Origin: DATBGO01 sp050011895
GTDB lineage: Bacteria; Actinomycetota; Actinomycetes; Streptosporangiales; Streptosporangiaceae
DNA: 64,000 nucleotides
Direction: 5' to 3'
NCBI GenBank assembly: GCA_050011895.1
Contig: JBEKIF010000015.1
Location: 23,162 to 87,161, forward strand
Part shown: piece after piece, positions 15,050-23,824 of the stretch
Layout: each line of letters opens with the position of its first letter
Numbering within the stretch: the stretch's first letter is position 1
Position numbers and translations under genes: made by a program
The notes under the pieces: generated by a model
The model's input: the letters and a program-made list of their open reading frames with translations, nothing else
The model's database searches: none
What the model was told of the DNA's origin: nothing

Positions 15050-17415
15050 TGAAGTTCAGAGTCCTATCCGCCGTCACGGCGGTGGCACTCGGCGGCGCGA
15101 TGGCCGCGATGCCGGCGCTGACGGCGCCAGAAGCCACCGCGGCGACATCGGCACCGCGGGCGCCGGTGGCCAGCCAGGCGGTAGGCCAGCCCGACGGCGG
15201 CGTCAGCTCGACGGCCTTGTCGACCTGGCAGACGAACAACATCGTGTTCGCGCTCGCCTACGCCAACGGCGTGCTGTACGTGGGCGGCGAGTTCACCTCG
15301 GTCCGGCCGCCGGGCGACCCGCTCGGCACCGGCGAGGTCGCGCGCACGTACCTGGCGGCGTTCAGCTCAGCCACCGGCGCCCTGATCACCTCGTTCAACC
15401 CGACGATCACCAGCACGTCGGGGGCAGCAGACCCGGGGGTGTACTCGCTGGCGGTGTCGCCGGATGGCAAGACCCTGTATGCGGGCGGCACCTTCGATCA
15501 CGTCAACGGGTCCTACCGGGATAACCTGGCCGCGTTCAGCACCGCGACCGGCGCGCCGACCAGCTGGGCGCCGTCGGCGACCGCGAAGGTGGATGCGATC
15601 GCGGTCTCGCCCAGCGGCGGGCAGATCTACGTCGGCGGCAACTTCTCCCACGTGGACGGGGTGGCCCGTACCTACGCCGGCGCGGTGGACGCGTCGGGGA
15701 ACCTGCTGCCGTGGGCCCCGGTCCTCAACAGCACCGTGTACACCCTCGCGGTGCCGCCCAGCGACTCGCAGGTCCTGCTCGGCGGCTACTTCCAGACCAT
15801 CAACGGCGTGACGCAGAACGCGGCCGGAGCGGTGGACCCGACGACCGGGACGGTCAACGTGCCGTGGGGGGCGAACATCGTCCCGTGGCACCCGGGCACC
15901 TGCACCTCGACGGTCAAGAACATCGTGGTCAGCGGCAGCACCGCCTACCTGGCCGCCGAGGGCAACGGCGGCGGCTGCTTCGACGGCGACTTCGCGGTCA
16001 GCCTGGGCAGCACCGACTCGCTGGTCTGGCAGAACGACTGCCTGGGCGCGACCCAGGCGCTGGAGGTCGTCAACGGCTGGCTGTTCAAGGGCTCGCACGC
16101 GCACGACTGCGCGTACGCGCCTGGCGGCTTCCCGCAGGTCAGCCAGGGCAGCGGCTGGGTCACCTGGCACCTGCTTGACCAGTCGCTGGCCGATGGCACG
16201 CTCGGGCACTGGACGCCCGCCACCAACGTGGGCACGACCGAGCTCGGCGTCGGCAACCTCGGCCCCCATGCGATGGCCACCGACGGCAGCCAGCTGTTCG
16301 TCGGCGGCGACTTCACCACGGTGGACTATGCGCCGCAGCAGGGCTTCGCGATCTTCCCGGCCACGCCGGATCCGGTCTACCCCCTGAAGCCGTCCGTGGC
16401 GCCGACCGTCACCAGCACCTCGGCGGGCGTCGACTCGGTTAGCTTCCCGGCGACGTACTCCCGCAGTGCCGGCACCCTGACGTACTCGATCTACCGGGAT
16501 GGCGGCACCACGCCGATCGCCAAGCTGGTCGCGACGTCCTGGCCGTGGGCGCTACCGGTCCTGCACTACCAGGACACCGGGCTGGTGCCTGGCTCCAGCC
16601 ATACCTACGCCTACCGGGTCAGCGACGCGATCCACACAACCTCGCTGTCGGCATCCTCCGCGGCCGTGACGGTGGCCTCAGTGAGCCCGGCCCCCTACCA
16701 GGCGACCGTGCTTGCGGCTAGCCCGTCATTCCTCTGGCCGCTCAACGACACCTCGGGCACGGCCGCCGACGCCTCGGGCCACAAGTTCAACGGCAGCTAC
16801 GAGCCGGGCACGACCCAGGGCGTACCTGGCCCGTTCACCGGCCAGACGGCAACGGGCTTCGACGGGAACACCGGGCTGGTGACAGCGCAGACCGAGGTGA
16901 CAGGCCCGCAGGCGTTCTCGATCGAGGGCTGGTTCAAGACCAGTACCGATGACGGCGGCAAGCTCATCGGCTTCGGCAATGACCAGACTGGCTTGAGTAC
17001 CACCTTCGACCGGCACGTCTACATGATGAATGACGGCCAGCTGGTGTTCGGCATCTATAACGCCAAAACCGAGACCATCGAGACGCCCAACGTCTACAAC
17101 GATGGCGCCTGGCATTACCTGGTGGCGACGTATAACTCCGCGGTCAGCTCCAACAACATGGCGCTATATGTCGACGGCCAGCTGGCCGGCACCAATACCA
17201 GCAGCTCCGCGCAGGCGTACAGCGGCTACTGGCGCGTCGGCGGCGACAACCTGAGCAGCTGGAACCTGGACCCCTGGGGCAGCGACAGCCAGGGCACGAC
17301 CCAGCCGCACAGCTACTACTTCAACGGCACGATCGCGGACGTCGCGGTCTACCCGACCGCGCTGTCGGCGGCACAGGTCGCCGCGCACTACGCGGCGGGG
17401 CTGCACCAGCAGTAG
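15049..17415 (+). CDS. Secreted beta-propeller, FN3-like and LamG-domain protein (copy 1)
   Basis: The start ATG at 15049 has AAGGAG five bases upstream and begins a clear signal peptide (MKFRVLSAVTAVALGG, cleavage likely after TAPEATAA or ATA-ATSA). Residues ~45-450 contain propeller-like repeats of the type YVGGEFT, YAGGTFDHVNG, YVGGNFSHVDG, LLGGYFQTING and FVGGDFTTV. An FN3-like domain follows (~455-555), then a C-terminal LamG/concanavalin-like jelly roll (~565-785, FSIEGWFKT, WHYLVATYN, MALYVDGQLAG). LamG folds bind carbohydrate, so this may be a polymer-binding surface protein. It is coupled to pssE. A close paralogue lies at 28139-30547. Confidence 0.85.
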   Translation: MKFRVLSAVTAVALGGAMAAMPALTAPEATAATSAPRAPVASQAVGQPDGGVSSTALSTWQTNNIVFALAYANGVLYVGGEFTSVRPPGDPLGTGEVARTYLAAFSSATGALITSFNPTITSTSGAADPGVYSLAVSPDGKTLYAGGTFDHVNGSYRDNLAAFSTATGAPTSWAPSATAKVDAIAVSPSGGQIYVGGNFSHVDGVARTYAGAVDASGNLLPWAPVLNSTVYTLAVPPSDSQVLLGGYFQTINGVTQNAAGAVDPTTGTVNVPWGANIVPWHPGTCTSTVKNIVVSGSTAYLAAEGNGGGCFDGDFAVSLGSTDSLVWQNDCLGATQALEVVNGWLFKGSHAHDCAYAPGGFPQVSQGSGWVTWHLLDQSLADGTLGHWTPATNVGTTELGVGNLGPHAMATDGSQLFVGGDFTTVDYAPQQGFAIFPATPDPVYPLKPSVAPTVTSTSAGVDSVSFPATYSRSAGTLTYSIYRDGGTTPIAKLVATSWPWALPVLHYQDTGLVPGSSHTYAYRVSDAIHTTSLSASSAAVTVASVSPAPYQATVLAASPSFLWPLNDTSGTAADASGHKFNGSYEPGTTQGVPGPFTGQTATGFDGNTGLVTAQTEVTGPQAFSIEGWFKTSTDDGGKLIGFGNDQTGLSTTFDRHVYMMNDGQLVFGIYNAKTETIETPNVYNDGAWHYLVATYNSAVSSNNMALYVDGQLAGTNTSSSAQAYSGYWRVGGDNLSSWNLDPWGSDSQGTTQPHSYYFNGTIADVAVYPTALSAAQVAAHYAAGLHQQ

Positions 17416-17465
17416 AAAGAATCGGGCGGAAGCATGAAAAGAGTTATTAACGTCGGATAAAGTAA

Positions 17466-17681
17466 GTGCCGATGGTGACCGATCTCATGGGCCGACACGC
17501 CGCGGCCAGCCAGCGCGGCCCGGCCGGGTGGGACCTGGCCGGGATCGTGGCGGTCACGGTGATCGCCGCCACCGGAATGCGGTCCTGGGCTGCCGCGGCC
17601 ATGGCGGGCCAATGCCGCCGCGGCCCCTGCTGGCCAGTCGGGCCCTCGGGCGGATCGGCCAGCCTCCGGTGGGGCGCGTGA
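17466..17681 (+). CDS. Possible small membrane-type ORF, 71 aa
   Basis: The GTG start is weakly supported and the only argument for translation is that its stop overlaps the next start as GTGA, the coupling seen throughout this locus. The product has one moderately hydrophobic stretch (DLAGIVAVTVIAATGM). It may simply be leader sequence of the glycosidase gene. Confidence 0.2.
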   Translation: MPMVTDLMGRHAAASQRGPAGWDLAGIVAVTVIAATGMRSWAAAAMAGQCRRGPCWPVGPSGGSASLRWGA

Positions 17682-18745
17682 CATGGCGCCAGTCCGGCTC
17701 AGGCCACCTGTGGTGGCAGGGCCGCGGCTGGCGGTCTGCCGCGGTCGCCGCAGCCGCGATAGCGCTCGCGGTGGCGCTGGGCGTCACCCTGCTGGCCGGC
17801 TCGCCCGGCAGCGGGCGGGCCCTGACGGCACCGGGTGCCAGTGCGCAGAAGGTCCCGGTCTTCCCGGCGTTTTCCCTCGCGCCGGCCCGCGGTGCGCTGT
17901 TTGGCGCGGTGGTGCAGACGACGGGCTACTCCGGGCCTGACGCGCAGCGGAAAGCCGTGGCGGCCTTCGAGCGCGCCATCGGCCGCAGGCTCGCCATCGA
18001 CAGCCTGTATGTGCCGTGGACCGGGCCGATGCCCTCGACCACCGCACGGTGGGACCTGGCCCGCGGCACCATCCCGATGATCACATGGGCCATGGCCCGC
18101 GCGAGCCGGATAGCCGCCGGGGCCGATGACCGCACGATCCGGGCGGAGGCGCTGCAGCTCAAGGCGCTGCGCGCGCCGGTCCTCCTGCGCTGGTTCGCCG
18201 AGATGAACCTCGCGAGGAACGTGGCGTATGCCGTCTCGCCGGCGACCTTCGTGGCGGCCTGGCGGCGGATCCACGCCATTTTCGCGCGCGCGGGCGCGAC
18301 CAATGTGCGCTGGATCTGGTGCCCCAACGACTCGGGCTTTTCCCAGGGAACTGCGCAAGCCTATTATCCGGGCAGCGCATACGTAAACTGGATATGTGCC
18401 GATGGCTTCAACTGGGCGCCGGAGATTGCCGGTGCGAGCTGGGCTTCGTTCTGGCAGATCTTCTCGTCGTTCTACCGCTGGGGCCGCTCAACCGGCAAGC
18501 CGATGCTCATCGGCGAATTCGGCACCCTGGAGGGGACGCCAGGAGCGAAGGCCGCCTGGTTCGCCCAGGCTGATCGCACGCTCCGCAGGCAGTTCCCCGC
18601 GATCCGGGCTGTCGTGTACTTCGAGTCCGATCATCTGGACTTCGGCCGGTATTTCGACTGGAGCGTGACTTCGTCGCGGTCAGCCCTCACCGCCTTCCGC
18701 GCATTTGCCCATGATCCATACTTCAGTGCCAGGCCCCCGACCTGA
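17678..18745 (+). CDS. Secreted or membrane-anchored GH26-like endoglycosidase
   Basis: The product of 355 residues starts at a GTG and has an N-terminal hydrophobic segment (~residues 20-40). The rest resembles family 26 endo-mannanases/lichenases: the general acid/base candidate is Glu175 in RWFAEMN and the nucleophile candidate is Glu280 in IGEFG, with WIWCPND and YYPGSAYVNWICADGFNW between them, as in the family. It probably trims or depolymerises the polysaccharide made by the neighbours during export. An in-frame upstream extension exists, but its residues look non-coding. Confidence 0.85.
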   Translation: MTWRQSGSGHLWWQGRGWRSAAVAAAAIALAVALGVTLLAGSPGSGRALTAPGASAQKVPVFPAFSLAPARGALFGAVVQTTGYSGPDAQRKAVAAFERAIGRRLAIDSLYVPWTGPMPSTTARWDLARGTIPMITWAMARASRIAAGADDRTIRAEALQLKALRAPVLLRWFAEMNLARNVAYAVSPATFVAAWRRIHAIFARAGATNVRWIWCPNDSGFSQGTAQAYYPGSAYVNWICADGFNWAPEIAGASWASFWQIFSSFYRWGRSTGKPMLIGEFGTLEGTPGAKAAWFAQADRTLRRQFPAIRAVVYFESDHLDFGRYFDWSVTSSRSALTAFRAFAHDPYFSARPPT

Positions 18746-18781
18746 GCTGCCTCGCGCAGCGATTGACGTCAGGATACCGAG

Positions 18782-20578
18782 ATGACTGCACTAGCCCTGC
18801 CGGAGCCTTACGACGCCGCGGCCGAACCGCGCACGATCGACCTGCGCGAGTACTGGCTGATCGTCCGCCGCCGGTGGGTGCTCGTCGTGGTCATCACGAT
18901 GATCGGCGCCATCGCCGGGGCGGGATATGCCTTCACGTCAGCGCCGAGCTACGCAGCGACGTCAACGGTGGTGGTCACCGCCCTCACCCAGGGCCCGCTC
19001 AACCAGACTTCGCAGGTGAACCAGCAGGTCAACATGAGCACGGAGCAGGCTGTTGCCCAGTCGCCCCCGGTCATCACGCGGGCGGCCGGGATCATCAACG
19101 CCCAGCCGGCCGCACTGCAGGCTGCGGCGGCCAACCGGCTGAGCGTTGCAGTTCCGGCAAGCACGTTGACCACCTCGAACGTGCTGCAGATCACCTGGAA
19201 TGCGGCCACCCCGCGGGCCGCGCAGGCGGGCGCCGACGCCTTCGCCACCGCATACTTGTCCTACCGGCACCGCGAGCTCGCCGGTCAGATCGCGGGCATC
19301 GAGTCCGTCCTTAACAAGCAGGTGGCCACGCTCGACAGGGAGATCACGCATCTGACCGGAGAGCTTGGCCGGACCTCTTCCGCGCACCAGAGCCTCGCCA
19401 TCAGGCTGAACGAGCTGACCGGCCAGGCGAGCACTGCTGATAGCCAGCTCGCTTCGCTGCCGACCTACAACGACAGTGGCGGCGCTGTCATCGGCGCCGC
19501 CCGGCCCAGCACGCCGTCCGGCCTTGGGCACCTGGCCATCCTCGTCCTCGGCACTCTGCTCGGCCTGCTCATCGGGCTCGTGGTGGCCGCCGTGCGCGAT
19601 GCCTTCGACGACCGGGTGCGCAACCCGGCCCAGCTGGAGCGCGCGCTTGGAGCGCCCACCCTGGCAGTCCTCCCGCCAGCGCCGGACGTTCCCGGCGGCA
19701 GCCGGGACGGCGCGCAGCCGCGTCAGGTACCGGCCATTTCCACCGCAGGGAGCCCGGACAGCCGGGCCGCCGAGGCCGTCAGGGCACTGCGGGCCACGCT
19801 GGTCGCGGTGGCGGCGCGGCGAAGCCTGCGCACGATCCTCGTCGCCGCCGCCGACGGCAGCGTCTCGTCCAGCTGCATTGCCGCCGAGCTCGGCGTGGCG
19901 CTCGCCGAGTCAGGCCGCCGGGTCCTGCTGGTCGCCGCCGATATGCGCGGCTCGGCGCTACCGCAGATCTTTGACTTGCCGAACACCACCGGGCTGAGCG
20001 ACCTCCTGGTCGGCGGCGGCGATCCCGAGGTGCTGACCCGGCAGCCGAAACAAGCCGGCGGGGTGACGCTGCCTGGCTTTATCGCTAAACGGCTGGGGGT
20101 GCTCCCGAGCGGGCCACAGATGGTGCGCGCGCTCTCGATCCTGGATTCCGGCGCCATGGTCGGGCTGTTGCAGGGCCAGCGCGAAGCTTACGAGTTCGTG
20201 GTGCTCGATTCTCCTCCCGTGACCGTGGCCGCCGATGCCCTTGCCATCGCGGGAAGAGTTGACGGCGTGGTCGTCATCGCTGGTGCCGCGCGCACCAGCG
20301 GCCGGTCCGTTGAGGACCTGCGGCGCAGGCTGGATCAGGTCGGCGCGGCGTTGATTGGCGGTGTCTTCATCGACATGGGCAAGGCCGGCCGTCATCGGCA
20401 GCGGTCGGCAGGACCGCAGCTCGCCGGCCGCCCGCCGGTAGCCGGCCCGGACCGCCGTGCGCTCGGGCAGGCGGCGGCCCCCGTCCGGCGGCCGCCCACT
20501 GCCACCAGGCCCATGCCTGCCATTCCTGATGACGCGGCGTCGAGGGCTGCCGGTGGTCCCGTGCAGCGGCCGATGTGA
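18782..20578 (+). CDS. Wzz/CapA-CapB-like polysaccharide co-polymerase with degenerate BY-kinase domain
   Basis: The N-terminal Wzz domain starts with LREYWLIVRRRWVLVVV (first membrane helix ~31-50), has a coiled-coil-like extracytoplasmic part and a second helix at ~250-270. The cytoplasmic part (~325-515) has the fold of bacterial tyrosine kinases/MinD-like ATPases, but the Walker A P-loop is gone: ILVAAADGSVSSSCIAAEL (352-370) has no GxxGxGKS/T and no Lys. Walker A' reads LLVAADMR instead of LLVDADLR. Walker B (FVVLDSPPV) remains. No C-terminal tyrosine cluster is present. It is thus probably a non-catalytic regulator of chain length. The stop overlaps the next start (ATGTGA). Confidence 0.85.
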   Translation: MTALALPEPYDAAAEPRTIDLREYWLIVRRRWVLVVVITMIGAIAGAGYAFTSAPSYAATSTVVVTALTQGPLNQTSQVNQQVNMSTEQAVAQSPPVITRAAGIINAQPAALQAAAANRLSVAVPASTLTTSNVLQITWNAATPRAAQAGADAFATAYLSYRHRELAGQIAGIESVLNKQVATLDREITHLTGELGRTSSAHQSLAIRLNELTGQASTADSQLASLPTYNDSGGAVIGAARPSTPSGLGHLAILVLGTLLGLLIGLVVAAVRDAFDDRVRNPAQLERALGAPTLAVLPPAPDVPGGSRDGAQPRQVPAISTAGSPDSRAAEAVRALRATLVAVAARRSLRTILVAAADGSVSSSCIAAELGVALAESGRRVLLVAADMRGSALPQIFDLPNTTGLSDLLVGGGDPEVLTRQPKQAGGVTLPGFIAKRLGVLPSGPQMVRALSILDSGAMVGLLQGQREAYEFVVLDSPPVTVAADALAIAGRVDGVVVIAGAARTSGRSVEDLRRRLDQVGAALIGGVFIDMGKAGRHRQRSAGPQLAGRPPVAGPDRRALGQAAAPVRRPPTATRPMPAIPDDAASRAAGGPVQRPM

Positions 20579-21996
20579 GTACGCCGCTCCTTTACGGTCG
20601 GCGAGTTCGCGGTCAGCTGGGAGCGGTGCCCGGCACCCGGCAGCCAGGCGGCCCGGCAGCCCGCGCCCAGCTCCGGCCGGGGACCTGGCCGCTGGTCGTG
20701 CTCTTCGTCTGGTTCCCCGCCTGGTGGCTGCTCGGGCTGGGCTCCTTCACCTGGATCATCGTGCCGATCCCGATGCTGGCCTCGCTGATCTGGCGGCAGC
20801 GGCTCCGCGTGCCGGTGGCCTTCATCCTCTGGCTCGCGTTCACCAGCTGGGTCCTGCTGTCCGGTCTGCAGCTGGAAAGCGGCACGAAGATCATCACCTT
20901 TTGCTACCGGCTTGCCCTTTACGCCGCGGCGGGCGTGCTGTTCGTCTACACCTACAACCTGCCGCGCTCGACCGTGCTCGATACGAAGATCCTGCGCATC
21001 CTCACGGCCTTCTGGATGATCGTGGTGGCCGGCGGCTACGCCGGCATCCTGGTCGGTGCGCACACGTTCACGCCGCCCTTCGAGACGCTGCTGTCACCCG
21101 GGCTGCGCAGCCAGCCGTTCGTTCAGGAGCTCGTCCAGCCGGTCTTCGCCGAGGTGCAGGGATTCCTCGGCTACCCCATCCCGCGGCCGGCGGCGCCGTT
21201 CACCTACAGCAACTACTGGGGCGGCAACGTGGCCGTGCTGACCCCGGTGGCCATTGCCGCGGCCTTGGCCGCCGGGCGGGGCGCCCGCCGCAGGCTCATC
21301 GTCGCCGTGCTCATCGCGTCGCTCGTGCCCATGGTCTTCTCGCTGAACCGCGGCATGTTCCTCTCCCTGGGCATCGGCATCGTGTACGTGACCCTCCGGC
21401 TGGCCCAGCGCGGCCGCCTCGCCGCGCTCGGATCGCTGCTCGCCCTCGCCGCGCTCGTGGCTCTGATCTTGGTGGCGACGCCGCTCGGGCATCTCGTCGC
21501 GGCCAGCTTCTCCAGCACTCACGGTCGCAGCAATGCGACCCGCCTCTCGGTTTCCCAGCAGGCGATTGCGGGCGCGCGGCAGTCTCCCGTCTTCGGCCAC
21601 GGTGAGCCTCAGCCGGTGCCGGGCCAGAGCCGCCTGCCGGCCATCGGCACCCAGGGCCAGCTGTGGACCGTGCTGTACTCGAACGGCTTTCCGGCGGCCA
21701 TCTTCTTCGTCGGCTTCTTCACCGCGGTGCTGTGGCAGACGCGCCGGGCGCGCGGCATGGCCGGGCTGTGGCTGCACACCGTCCCGCTCGTCGCGCTCCC
21801 GCAGATCGTCGTCTATGGCTGGCTGCCGGTCGAGCTGCAGGTGGTGATGGTCGCTGCGGCACTTGCCTACCGCTACAGCTGGCGGCCAGCCGGCCGGCCC
21901 GGCCCGGGTGCGCCCGGACCGGGCCGAATGGAGGCCGGCGTTCCCCCCCTCGGCGGCGCCGGGCCAGGGCGAGCTATCCGTGCTCGGTCGCCGTGA
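20575..21996 (+). CDS. O-antigen ligase/Wzy-like polysaccharide polymerase
   Basis: This integral membrane protein of 473 residues has about ten to eleven hydrophobic helices and one larger extracytoplasmic loop (between NYWGGNVAVLTPV and the later helices) with the RGMFLSLG and GHGEPQPV region typical of the O-antigen ligase/polymerase family. In the Wzy pathway it joins lipid-linked repeat units outside the membrane. It is translated from a GTG overlapping the wzz-like stop and its own stop overlaps the flippase start as GTGA. The assignment as polymerase rather than ligase comes from the operon. Confidence 0.8.
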   Translation: MSTPLLYGRRVRGQLGAVPGTRQPGGPAARAQLRPGTWPLVVLFVWFPAWWLLGLGSFTWIIVPIPMLASLIWRQRLRVPVAFILWLAFTSWVLLSGLQLESGTKIITFCYRLALYAAAGVLFVYTYNLPRSTVLDTKILRILTAFWMIVVAGGYAGILVGAHTFTPPFETLLSPGLRSQPFVQELVQPVFAEVQGFLGYPIPRPAAPFTYSNYWGGNVAVLTPVAIAAALAAGRGARRRLIVAVLIASLVPMVFSLNRGMFLSLGIGIVYVTLRLAQRGRLAALGSLLALAALVALILVATPLGHLVAASFSSTHGRSNATRLSVSQQAIAGARQSPVFGHGEPQPVPGQSRLPAIGTQGQLWTVLYSNGFPAAIFFVGFFTAVLWQTRRARGMAGLWLHTVPLVALPQIVVYGWLPVELQVVMVAAALAYRYSWRPAGRPGPGAPGPGRMEAGVPPLGGAGPGRAIRARSP

Positions 21997-23720
21997 TCCG
22001 CCGGGGCGCGGCGGCGGCGGTCTCGCCGGAGGCTGCCGTGGTGGCACGCGGATCGGTAGTCAACCTGGTCGCCATGGTGACCGGGGCGGTGCTGACCTTC
22101 GGCTTGACCGTCCTCGTGAGCCGCTGGCTGCAGCCGGCCGGCGCCGGCGCGCTCTTCGAGCTGATCGCGCTGTTCACGATCGCGTCGAACACCCTCGAAT
22201 TCGGCGCCGATACCGGCCTTCTCCGCTGGATATCGCGTGCGCGCGCCGTCGGCGGCCTGGCCCAGGTGCGCAGGCTCGTGGTGATCGCGCTGCTACCGGT
22301 AGCGATTATCGGTACCGCAGCCGCCACGGCCATCTGGGTGGCAGCACCCGAACTGGCGCCCGCGTTCCTCCGTGGCCTGCCGCACGGCGGTGGCGTGGTG
22401 GACATCCGGATCGTCGCGCCGCTGGTGCTGCTCGGCGCGCTGTCAGCCTGTCTCATTGACGGTGCGCGAGGCTTCGGCCGGATGTGGCCGTACCTGGCCA
22501 TCGAGGGCCTGGGCAAGCCGACGGCGCGGATGGCCCTGGTGCTCTGCGCGCTCGTCGCAGGGCTAGGCCTGCCCGGGGCCGTCATCGCCTGGGGGATCCC
22601 GGTCGCGGGCGGGCTGGCGGCCAGCGCGCTCATCTTCGCCGGCATCCTCAGGGCAGAGGTCCCGGTGCGGGTGGTGCCCCGGGAAGGCCCGGGGCGCCGG
22701 CGCGCGCAGGGCGGCGCCGCGCTGCGCCCGCCACGGCGCCCGCCACGGCGCCCGCCGCTGTACGCGGCAACGCGGCGCGGCATCCCCGACCCGCCGCGCC
22801 GCGCGGGCAGGCACCGCAGGCCGCCAGGTCAGGCGGATGACCGGCGCCAGGGGCTGGGCGCGGAGTTCTGGCGCTTCACCGCCCCGCGCGCGTTCCAGGG
22901 CACCTTTCAGGTGGTCATCCTCTGGCTGGACATCCTGCTGGTCGGCGCGATGGTCTCGCGCTACGCGGCGGGTGTCTACGCTGCGGTCAGCAAGCTCGCG
23001 CTGGTCGGCACGTTCGTGCTTGAGGGAAACCGGCTCGCGATCGGCCCCCAGCTCAGTGCCCTGCTGGCGCGCCGCGAGTACGATCGCGCCGCGGCCCTGT
23101 TCCAGACCGCGACCCGCTGGCTGATGCTGGCTTCCTGGCCGCTGTATATAGCCTTCGCCATCTTCCCGGCCGTCGTACTCGGCATCTTCGGGCCCCGCTA
23201 CACGGCGGGCGCCGCGGCGCTCGCCGTGCTCTCCCTCGCCATGCTCGTCAACTTGGGGACCGGCAACGTGACGGTGGTCTTGCTGATGGGCGGGAAGAGC
23301 TCCTGGAGCGCGATCAACGCGGGGGCCGCGCTCATCGTCAATATCGGCCTGAATCTCCTGCTGCTGCCGCACCTTGGCATCCTGGGCGCGGCCATCGCAT
23401 GGGGAGCCAGCATCGTGGTGGACAACGTCACCGCCATGATCGAGTTGCGGTGGGTGCTCGGGCTGGCGCCCTTCGGCCCCGGATACGGGCTCGTCGCGGC
23501 CGTGACCGTGGGCTGTTTCGGCGTTACGGGCATCGCGTCCCGCGCCGTGCTGGGCGAGACGCTGCCGGCCCTGGCCGTGGCGCTGGCGACCGGTATGGTG
23601 GCTTTCGCGGCGGTCTTGTATGCTGCGCGGGCGCCGCTGCAGCTGGCCGTGATGGCCGCGGCCTTGCGCGCACGGGCCGTGCCCGCTGGGACGAGCCAGC
23701 CCGGCCAGCGGGCGGCCTAG
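21993..23720 (+). CDS. Wzx-like polysaccharide flippase (MOP superfamily)
   Basis: The 575-residue product has about twelve to fourteen membrane helices of the polysaccharide transporter type, beginning VVARGSVVNLVAMVTGAVLTFGLTVLVSRWLQP. It would move lipid-linked repeat units across the membrane. Between helices six and seven it carries an unusually long Arg/Pro-rich cytoplasmic insertion (about residues 225-285) with RPPRRPPRRPP, encoded by a 12-bp repeat around 22729-22761. The GTG at 21993 overlaps the preceding stop. Confidence 0.85.
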   Translation: MIRRGAAAAVSPEAAVVARGSVVNLVAMVTGAVLTFGLTVLVSRWLQPAGAGALFELIALFTIASNTLEFGADTGLLRWISRARAVGGLAQVRRLVVIALLPVAIIGTAAATAIWVAAPELAPAFLRGLPHGGGVVDIRIVAPLVLLGALSACLIDGARGFGRMWPYLAIEGLGKPTARMALVLCALVAGLGLPGAVIAWGIPVAGGLAASALIFAGILRAEVPVRVVPREGPGRRRAQGGAALRPPRRPPRRPPLYAATRRGIPDPPRRAGRHRRPPGQADDRRQGLGAEFWRFTAPRAFQGTFQVVILWLDILLVGAMVSRYAAGVYAAVSKLALVGTFVLEGNRLAIGPQLSALLARREYDRAAALFQTATRWLMLASWPLYIAFAIFPAVVLGIFGPRYTAGAAALAVLSLAMLVNLGTGNVTVVLLMGGKSSWSAINAGAALIVNIGLNLLLLPHLGILGAAIAWGASIVVDNVTAMIELRWVLGLAPFGPGYGLVAAVTVGCFGVTGIASRAVLGETLPALAVALATGMVAFAAVLYAARAPLQLAVMAAALRARAVPAGTSQPGQRAA

Positions 23721-23776
23721 GCGGAGACGACAGGTCAACAGGGCCCGAGCGGGATGAATCGAGAGCGGGAGCACTG

Positions 23777-23824
23777 ATGACCCAGCAAGGGCTGATGACC
23801 CAGCAGGCGCAAATGACCCAGCAA
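23777..23824 (+). repeat. 18-bp repeat giving three in-frame start codons
   Basis: Units at 23777, 23795 and 23813 each begin ATGACCCAGCA and encode MTQQ; the copies are six codons apart. Each ATG could start the sulfotransferase. Only the first has a ribosome-binding site (GGGAG, 23767-23771) at the normal distance. Confidence 0.85.
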
